Source: Acidobacteriaceae bacterium (lineage in GTDB: Bacteria > Acidobacteriota > Terriglobia > Terriglobales > SbA1). From it: DNA of 6,491 bases. Within the stretch, counting starts at the first letter, position 1, and every line of letters begins with the position of its first letter. Position numbers and translations under genes: made by a program. The stretch spans positions 13,840 through 20,330 of the forward strand of contig PMHI01000780.1 of the NCBI GenBank assembly GCA_003156615.1, written 5' to 3'. Below are positions 1-4,811 of this stretch, one piece after another. The notes below the pieces were generated by a model. That model searched no databases, was not told the DNA's origin, and was given only the letters and a program-made list of their open reading frames with translations.

Positions 1-897
1 CGCCACTCCTTTCAAACGAATGGAATGCTCATTAACGATGAGTGGTGCGATTTTTTTCACAAATGGTCGGTCAACGTGGGGGTCAGCGTGGATGGGCCCG
101 CCTCGATCCACGATGCCCACAGGAAGGACCGTGCGGGCAAGGGCACTCACGCCAAAGTCATGGAGGGGATTCGGACGCTGCAACGCCGCTCCGTTCCATT
201 TCATGCGATTGCGGTGGTCACGGCGGAGTCACTCCTCCACCCGGAGGCGGTCATCGATTTTTTCCTGGATACTGGAATTGACCGTGTCGGTTTCAATATC
301 GAAGAACTCGAGGGGGCGAATAAAAGCAGCAGTGTTGCGGGCGATAAGGTTTCAAACGTTCGGCGATTCTTTGAGGTCATGGCGGGAGGCGAGGAACGCA
401 GCCAGGGTAAGCTTACGATCCGTGAATTCGAAAACGCACGCGGAGCCATCAAGGGCAGCCATGTCCAGGACTGTCCATCGCCCGATTTGCGCAACGAGCA
501 GACCATGCCTTACGCAATCCTGACCGTGGCATGGGATGGGTCGATGACAGCGTTCTCCCCGGAGTTAATTGACGCGAGCAGCAAGGACTACGGCGATTTC
601 ATCCTAGGTAACATTCTTCGCGATCCCATCTCGGACATTTTCGACTCGCCCAAGTTTAAGCAGATTGCCAACTCCATCGAGGAGGGCTGCAAGCGCTGCG
701 CTCAAACCTGCCAATACTTTTCGGTCTGCGGGGGAGGCGCCCCGTCCAACAAGTATTTCGAAAATGGCAGTTTTGAATCCACCGAGACCATGTACTGCCG
801 CAGTGTCATCCAGATACCGATTGACATAATGCTCACGCAAGCCGAAATGCAGCTCGGACTGTCGGTTCCCCAGGATCGGCCGGTGCAAACGGCATGA
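1..897 (+). CDS. Radical SAM/SPASM peptide maturase, GrrM/OscB-like (5' end cut off by window)
   Basis: The frame is open from base 1 and ends with TGA at 895-897, so 298 codons are visible and the start lies outside. The first residues (QTNGMLINDEWCDFF, then VGVSVDGPASIHDAHR) are the middle of a radical SAM barrel. The N-terminal CxxxCxxC motif that binds the SAM-cleaving 4Fe-4S cluster is therefore missing only because of the window edge. The C-terminus is a SPASM domain for auxiliary iron-sulfur clusters. Its Cys codons lie at 688, 697, 709 and 727, followed by CGGGAPSNKYFENGSF and a last YCR Cys at 796. That CGGG-P-NK-E-G-F-TET-YC block is, from memory, characteristic of GrrM/OscB-type enzymes that form C-C cyclophane links between an aromatic ring and a nearby residue in a precursor peptide. 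The methyltransferase gene starts inside its stop codon. Radical SAM/SPASM maturase is near certain; the GrrM/OscB subfamily is likely, and related XyeB- or FxsB-type maturases are the alternative. Confidence 0.88.
   Translation, partial: RHSFQTNGMLINDEWCDFFHKWSVNVGVSVDGPASIHDAHRKDRAGKGTHAKVMEGIRTLQRRSVPFHAIAVVTAESLLHPEAVIDFFLDTGIDRVGFNIEELEGANKSSSVAGDKVSNVRRFFEVMAGGEERSQGKLTIREFENARGAIKGSHVQDCPSPDLRNEQTMPYAILTVAWDGSMTAFSPELIDASSKDYGDFILGNILRDPISDIFDSPKFKQIANSIEEGCKRCAQTCQYFSVCGGGAPSNKYFENGSFESTETMYCRSVIQIPIDIMLTQAEMQLGLSVPQDRPVQTA
894..897 (+). other. ATGA stop-start overlap coupling maturase and methyltransferase
   Basis: The maturase stop TGA (895-897) overlaps the methyltransferase start ATG (894-896). 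The bases just before it (GGTGCAAACGGC) hold no good Shine-Dalgarno sequence. The second gene is therefore probably translated by ribosomes finishing the first, which implies one mRNA and matched dosage of the two enzymes. Confidence 0.75.
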
Positions 898-1682
898 AAG
901 CGCCGTGCGACGTGTATGTTATCGGGCTCGGCGTGTCCTTTCCGGAGCATTTGACGAAGCAGGCCGTGGATGCGATGGCAAGCTGTTCGAAGCTTTTCTC
1001 GATTGTCCAGGAACCTCTTCTCCCCTGGCTCCCGGCGGAAACAATGGGGAAAGTGGAAGTTATAAACCTCTTAGAGTCTTATGTGGACGGCACTCTCCGG
1101 ATAGAAAATTACAATCGTGCAGCGGAAATGGTCCTCGAAGCGAGCGGCGATGGCAGGCCGGTGGGCTATGTCACTTACGGCAATCCCATGGCATACGACA
1201 CGGTTGCTCAACTCATTGTGAAGAAGGCCTCAGAACTGGGCCGCTCGGCTCGCGTGGTGCCGGGAATCTCATCGCTGGACTCGATCCTGTGCGACATGCA
1301 GGTCGATATCGCGCCGGCGATCCAGGTGTTTGAGGCATCGTGGATGATGGCCTTCCAAATTGTTCCCCGCGTCGATACCCATGTAATCCTGATGCAGATG
1401 GGCTCGTTCGGATCGTATCGCTCGCATTACGGTCGCAGGCTGGCCGGTGGAGCGCTGACTGGCCTTATCAATCATCTGACTTCTGTCTATCCCAAGGACC
1501 ACCGCGTGTCGTTGGTTCGTTCGACGGCAAGCGGAGAGCACCCGGAGAAAATATCCAGCTTCACCCTCGAGCGCTTGTCTGACGCAACTGTGGAGGAGCT
1601 GAGCGGCGCCTCGCTGTACATTCCAGCTGTGAGGCAGCCAATCCCAAACCCTGCGATGCTGGCAGAACTGGAAGCGAATTAA
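894..1682 (+). CDS. Tetrapyrrole-methylase-fold SAM methyltransferase, borosin N-methyltransferase-like
   Basis: The gene is complete, at 262 residues. The N-terminus VYVIGLGVSFPEHLTKQAV (about 7-25) is the G-x-G SAM-site loop of the tetrapyrrole (precorrin/corphin) methylase family. VTYGNP (93-98), VVPGISSLDSILCD (121-134) and IQVFEAS (143-149) are further family motifs. Within this family it most resembles the borosin peptide backbone alpha-N-methyltransferases. Y63, R69, Y73 and Y95 keep the same mutual spacing as OphMA Y66, R72, Y76 and Y98 (OphMA numbering from memory). OphMA Y63 would correspond to a Leu. The 'GISSLDSxLCD...IQxFEAS' stretch is like the borosin GISA-D-ADL-EAT block. The protein ends soon after LYIPAV, with no clasp domain or fused core peptide, so it would be a split-type enzyme acting on a separate precursor, as in the bacterial SonM systems. 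A role in corrinoid synthesis is less likely, because the gene sits in an operon with a peptide maturase and no cobalamin genes are visible. Confidence 0.82.
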   Translation: MKAPCDVYVIGLGVSFPEHLTKQAVDAMASCSKLFSIVQEPLLPWLPAETMGKVEVINLLESYVDGTLRIENYNRAAEMVLEASGDGRPVGYVTYGNPMAYDTVAQLIVKKASELGRSARVVPGISSLDSILCDMQVDIAPAIQVFEASWMMAFQIVPRVDTHVILMQMGSFGSYRSHYGRRLAGGALTGLINHLTSVYPKDHRVSLVRSTASGEHPEKISSFTLERLSDATVEELSGASLYIPAVRQPIPNPAMLAELEAN

Positions 1683-1795
1683 ACCGGCGGGATCTCCTTC
1701 CCAGGCACTTACGGACGGCCGAGGGAATCGGGTTTGACGAAATTCGACACCCAAGCGCCGAACTCATCGAGCGAGCCGGGGCGATCCGGGGATTT

Positions 1796-3124
1796 ATGAA
1801 CTGCGCGAGCTGCGAAATCAGTCCTACATCCCGCCCCAGGCAGCGCACCTTGCATTTCGGCAAACAATTGTTAACCTTGAAGTCTTCTTCATGGCTGATT
1901 CTCGTTTCCTGCCTTGTGCTTTTCCTTCTATTCATTGGCCTGTTCATTGGCGTTGCGGCCGCGGGAGGTCCTGACGGCGAAGCTCCAGCTGGATTCGACA
2001 ACTTGACCAATGGGTTCGTCAGCCAGTCCGTCTACGACTCTGCGCGCGCCGTCTTTGAGCAGCCTGAGACGATCGCCACCGGCCTGGGGCCTATTTACAA
2101 CGGCCAATCCTGTTTTGAATGTCATCGAAACCCCGTCTCTGGCGGTAACAGCATAATTTCCGTATCGCGCGCCGGGCATCAGGACCCAACGACTGGATTA
2201 TTCGTGCCTGCTCCCGGCGGACCGCTGATGCATGTCCATGCGATCCATCCAGCAATCGATATCCGCATCCCTGAGAGCGAGAATGTTCGCTCGCGCCGCA
2301 AGGCCACTTCGGTGCTGGGCGATGGCTACGTGGAAGCGATCGATGACGCGACTTTGCTGGCTCTCGCCAGGAGCCAGCAGGAAGAATCGAACGGGCGTAT
2401 CGCGGGCGTGGCGGTTATGGTGCCCATTGTGGAGGCAGGCAACATACTCCGGGTGGGCCGCTTTGGCTGGAAGAGCCAGCACGCCAGCGTAGTTTCGTTT
2501 TCCGCCGACGCCTACGCGAATGAGGAGGGAATCACCAACCGGTATTTCCCGTCCGAGAACACTGCCCTGGGCAAGTCCGTCGCTCAGTACAAGGCTCTGG
2601 CCGATCCGGAAGACGAACGTCACAGCGACGGTTTCTCGCACCTGGACCGATTTGTCAACTTCATTCGCGCCACCAAGGCGCCAGCCCGCGATGAGACGAT
2701 AGCGGCTACGCCCGACGCACGCGCCGGCGAGCAGGTCTTTGCGCAGATCGGCTGCGGCCAGTGCCACGTCGCTTCCATCCGGACTGCGCCGGCCGGAACC
2801 AAGATCAATGGTGGGCAGTTCCAGGTACCCGAAGCTCTGGGAGACAAGCTGATCCACCCGTACAGCGATTTCCTGCTGCACACTCTCGGCACCGGCGATG
2901 GCATTCCCGTGCAGAGCGGAGGAGACTCCACCGCGAATAAGATGCGCACCGCACCGCTGTGGGGACTGCACACTCGGCCTGAGTTGATGCACGACGGCGC
3001 TTCCCGCACCCCGGAAAGCGCCATCCTGCGCCATGGCGGCGAAGCTCAATTGGTGATTGATGAATTTCTCAAGCTGTCACCGCGGCAGAAAAAGGAACTG
3101 CTGACGTTCTTGAGTTCGCTGTAG
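1796..3124 (+). CDS. Di-haem c-type cytochrome, DUF1111 (di-haem oxidoreductase) family, exported
   Basis: The product has 442 residues, with two haem c motifs: CFECH at 106-110 and CGQCH at 320-324. Blocks typical of the DUF1111 family follow in order: GLGPIYNGQSC, GDGYVEAI (175-182), GRFGWKSQHA (221-230), ANEEGITN (241-248), HPYSDFLLHTLG (354-365), RTAPLWGLHTRPELMHDGAS (384-403) and ILRHGGEA (410-417). A hydrophobic stretch at about 33-56, behind a basic n-region (RPRQR, LKS), is a signal peptide or membrane anchor. This places the haems in the periplasm, as c-type maturation requires. The start is chosen as the first ATG, with a weak CCGGGG at 1787-1791 before it; a later TTG near 1860-1880 would give a more usual signal-peptide length. 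The enzymatic role of the family is poorly defined (electron transfer or peroxidase-like). The gene lies 113 bases after the methyltransferase on the same strand and could be co-transcribed or independent. Confidence 0.9.
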   Translation: MNCASCEISPTSRPRQRTLHFGKQLLTLKSSSWLILVSCLVLFLLFIGLFIGVAAAGGPDGEAPAGFDNLTNGFVSQSVYDSARAVFEQPETIATGLGPIYNGQSCFECHRNPVSGGNSIISVSRAGHQDPTTGLFVPAPGGPLMHVHAIHPAIDIRIPESENVRSRRKATSVLGDGYVEAIDDATLLALARSQQEESNGRIAGVAVMVPIVEAGNILRVGRFGWKSQHASVVSFSADAYANEEGITNRYFPSENTALGKSVAQYKALADPEDERHSDGFSHLDRFVNFIRATKAPARDETIAATPDARAGEQVFAQIGCGQCHVASIRTAPAGTKINGGQFQVPEALGDKLIHPYSDFLLHTLGTGDGIPVQSGGDSTANKMRTAPLWGLHTRPELMHDGASRTPESAILRHGGEAQLVIDEFLKLSPRQKKELLTFLSSL

Positions 3125-3155
3125 CAGGGTGGCGGAGGAGACGCTGCCCCTGCTA
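3122..3155 (+). terminator. Hairpin between convergent genes, possible terminator
   Basis: TAGCAGGG (3122-3129) pairs perfectly with CCCTGCTA (3148-3155). An inner GGCG/CGCT stem (3131-3134 with 3142-3145) closes on a 7-base loop, leaving one bulged C at 3147. The left arm contains the cytochrome stop codon TAG. No T-run follows on either strand, so it is not a textbook intrinsic terminator. Its place between two converging genes fits a two-way transcript end or an mRNA-stabilising 3' hairpin. Confidence 0.45.
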
Positions 3156-3190
3156 GCGGAGTGCGCTGATCACGATAGACGTGCCGGCCA

Positions 3191-4135
3191 TCATTGCGCA
3201 CTGCAAGCTTGAACCGATGGGACGGTGAACCAGCCTCGCAAGGTCAGAGTAATGCTTAGGCCCTCGGAACCAATCGTCGAAGCATCGTGAATCACGTTAT
3301 CCGTCGGCGCGATGTAGGCTTCTCCGGGGCCGATGCGCACTCTCACGATTGGATAGCCAGGAAACCGCGACATGAACGCCGGCCCAACCAATTCGCATGC
3401 GGGATCCAGGGTCTGTTGAGACGCTTCGGCCAGGAGTCGGGCGACATTCATCAACGACAAATTCAAAAAGAGAAAATGACGTGGTTCGGCTCCGATGTTC
3501 ACGCAGATTCGGTTCAGAGAGCGGGAGCGGGCCTCCAAGGGGTATCGATCCCAACTATCCAAGTGCAGTCCTAAGAACTTACGATTGGCCGGGTCAAGAG
3601 TGACGGTTTCGAGCCCGGGACGATGCACGTGAATGCCGTGATTGAAAGGTTCAGTTTTATAGGCGAATCGATCACGAAGATAATCCACGAAAGGACCAAT
3701 GAACTCCCGGATTCGACGCGGTTCAAGCTGGCGAAGTGCGTCCTTGTCGGTGTCGTTTACGACATTGCGCAGCGGGGCAAGAAGCTCATTCGGGAGGCTG
3801 GCAACGCCCACGAAGGCCACGTCCGTTACCCAGGAGTTCTGCCACAAACGCTTCCGCTCCCAGTCCGTAGGCTTGCGCCAGGGCGTTCTTGGCAGGAAAG
3901 CGCCTGGGTTATATTCCACCTCGTCATTTTCCGACTGTCCAGCGGAAATGGTCCCATCGCTAAGATCCAGGCAATCCTTACGGATTTCCTCGGGACCTTC
4001 GCAGCACACCAGCGGAATCAACTGAGGGGGGGCGCTCGCGAGAATCTCTTCCCACAACTCATGCCCCGGCGCTCGAACGGGTGGGGATTCCTTGCTGCCC
4101 GTTAGTATCCGTGGCCAGCCTGAGTTGAAGCGCAT
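3191..4135 (-). CDS. Putative 2-oxoglutarate/Fe(II)-type oxygenase, possible peptide tailoring enzyme
   Basis: From the ATG at 4135 the product has 314 residues. The C-terminal half has the look of a double-stranded beta-helix oxygenase. LGLHLDSWD (188-196) gives an H191-x-D193 pair. NRICVNIGAEPRHFLFLNLS (208-227) reads as core strands. GEAYIAPTDNVIHDAST (271-287) gives the distal H283. ITLTLRGWF (295-303) gives R300, 17 residues after H283, a plausible 2-oxoglutarate carboxylate ligand. The N-terminal ~80 residues match nothing I know. The frame stays open upstream to an ATG at 4342 (383 residues), but those extra 69 residues look non-coding (Pro/Ser/Arg-rich, no structure). MRFNSGWPRI is therefore the better start, although its only Shine-Dalgarno-like sequence is a weak GACGAG. 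It converges on the cytochrome gene. Substrate and family name are unknown. Involvement in modifying the same peptide as the upstream enzymes is inferred from position only. Confidence 0.7.
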   Translation of the reverse strand: MRFNSGWPRILTGSKESPPVRAPGHELWEEILASAPPQLIPLVCCEGPEEIRKDCLDLSDGTISAGQSENDEVEYNPGAFLPRTPWRKPTDWERKRLWQNSWVTDVAFVGVASLPNELLAPLRNVVNDTDKDALRQLEPRRIREFIGPFVDYLRDRFAYKTEPFNHGIHVHRPGLETVTLDPANRKFLGLHLDSWDRYPLEARSRSLNRICVNIGAEPRHFLFLNLSLMNVARLLAEASQQTLDPACELVGPAFMSRFPGYPIVRVRIGPGEAYIAPTDNVIHDASTIGSEGLSITLTLRGWFTVPSVQACSAQ

Positions 4136-4673
4136 TAAACGTCTCGTCGATAAGAATTTTCTTTGAATTAATGCAGTACGATGTCCGGATAAAGACGGTA
4201 GGGACGGGTAGAATATCACATCGGGCGAGCCATGACGTTCGCGCAAGTGTTGCCCCGGAGCACGGCTCTGAAGGGGGATAGGGGGTTTGAAGTCAACCCT
4301 GGGGCTGAGACACGGCAAGGCGATGGTTGCCCGTTGAACCATCAGGGGCTGGTGGTGTTGGTGGGTGATGAAAATCGTTGCCCGTCGATGAAGTGGAAGT
4401 TGTATCCGGCGGGGGGACCGGCCAAGCCAGTAACCGAATGGGAACCTTCACCGGAGGCTTTTCTGATTTTGGGACGCGAGACTGCCGAGTGAGCGCAAAT
4501 CGCGGATTCGAGGGAATATGGGTCCACGATTGCGAGGGTGTCATTGCAGCTCGGGCGGAAGACACATAGTTTCTTAGGAAGCAAGAGGCTGCGCACCCGA
4601 GCGCCTGGGCCGCCCCTAGCCTGTTTTGGGTCGCACTGGCCACTGTGAAAAATTCCTCTGCGCAGCTAAATTC

Positions 4674-4705
4674 TTGAGATTTCCTCGCGACAAGCGGTGT
4701 ATGAT
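4674..4705 (+). promoter_or_regulatory. Weak candidate promoter for the secreted-protein gene
   Basis: TATGAT at 4700-4705 resembles a sigma-70 -10 box. TTGAGA at 4674-4679 resembles a -35 box, but the gap is 20 bases, longer than the usual 16-18, so the pair may not work together. Transcription from here would give a leader of about 100 bases before the start codon. Confidence 0.25.
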
Positions 4706-4802
4706 TGTTTCCCGACAGCCAGCCGAGAGTTCAGGCCACTCGGGTGGGGAATCTGCTGTCAGCCGTTGCGTTTCTGGCCGTTGCCTGCGCCTGAAGCATC
4801 TT

Positions 4803-4807
4803 GGGAG
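4803..4807 (+). promoter_or_regulatory. Shine-Dalgarno site for the secreted-protein gene
   Basis: GGGAG lies 4 bases before the ATG at 4812 and 10 bases before a second in-frame ATG at 4818. It clearly marks a real gene start here but does not decide between the two codons. The spacings bracket the optimum, and the choice changes the protein by two residues only. Confidence 0.65.
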
Positions 4808-4811
4808 AAAA

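Larger units (their letters stand above)
4136..4811. other. Divergent intergenic region, no supported gene
   Basis: These 676 bases separate the reverse oxygenase gene from the forward secreted-protein gene and should hold both promoters. An AT-richer patch at about 4141-4200 lies just upstream of the oxygenase start. Several open frames cross 4230-4640 on both strands, but none has a good ribosome site, recognisable motifs or coding-like third-position bias. A nine-base word GTTGCCCGT recurs at 4326 and 4377, 51 bases apart. A weak five-base-pair hairpin (CCGAG 4723-4727 with CTCGG 4739-4743) lies in the likely leader of the forward gene. I see no tRNA, insertion sequence ends or CRISPR repeats. 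Confidence 0.55.

Noticed and set aside
1734..1762. TTGACG as a -35 box for the cytochrome gene
   Set aside because: The sequence 17 bases on (GCCGAA) is not a -10 box.
1778..1794. Near-tandem CCGGGGCGAT/CCGGGGAT before the cytochrome start
   Set aside because: Two short imperfect copies in GC-rich DNA are expected by chance; the second may simply serve as a weak ribosome site.
2198..3049. Reverse 283-codon open frame inside the cytochrome gene
   Set aside because: It is the antisense shadow of a strongly conserved di-haem protein in GC-rich DNA.
4136..4342. N-terminal extension of the oxygenase to the ATG at 4342
   Set aside because: The extra 69 residues are Pro/Ser/Arg-rich with no homology I recognise; the ATG at 4135 gives a cleaner protein.
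4326..4385. Nine-base direct repeat GTTGCCCGT, 51 bases apart
   Set aside because: Too short and only two copies; no CRISPR, attachment site or iteron pattern around it.
4232..4492. Forward 86-codon open frame in the divergent intergenic region
   Set aside because: No ribosome site, no recognisable motif, low-complexity composition, and it overlaps equally long frames on the other strand.
4378..4569. Forward Gly-rich frame (SGGGTGQASNRMGTFTGGF) as a possible GrrA-like precursor
   Set aside because: It would need a TTG start just after an in-frame stop, shows no third-position bias, and lacks the repeated aromatic-glycine core units of Grr precursors.
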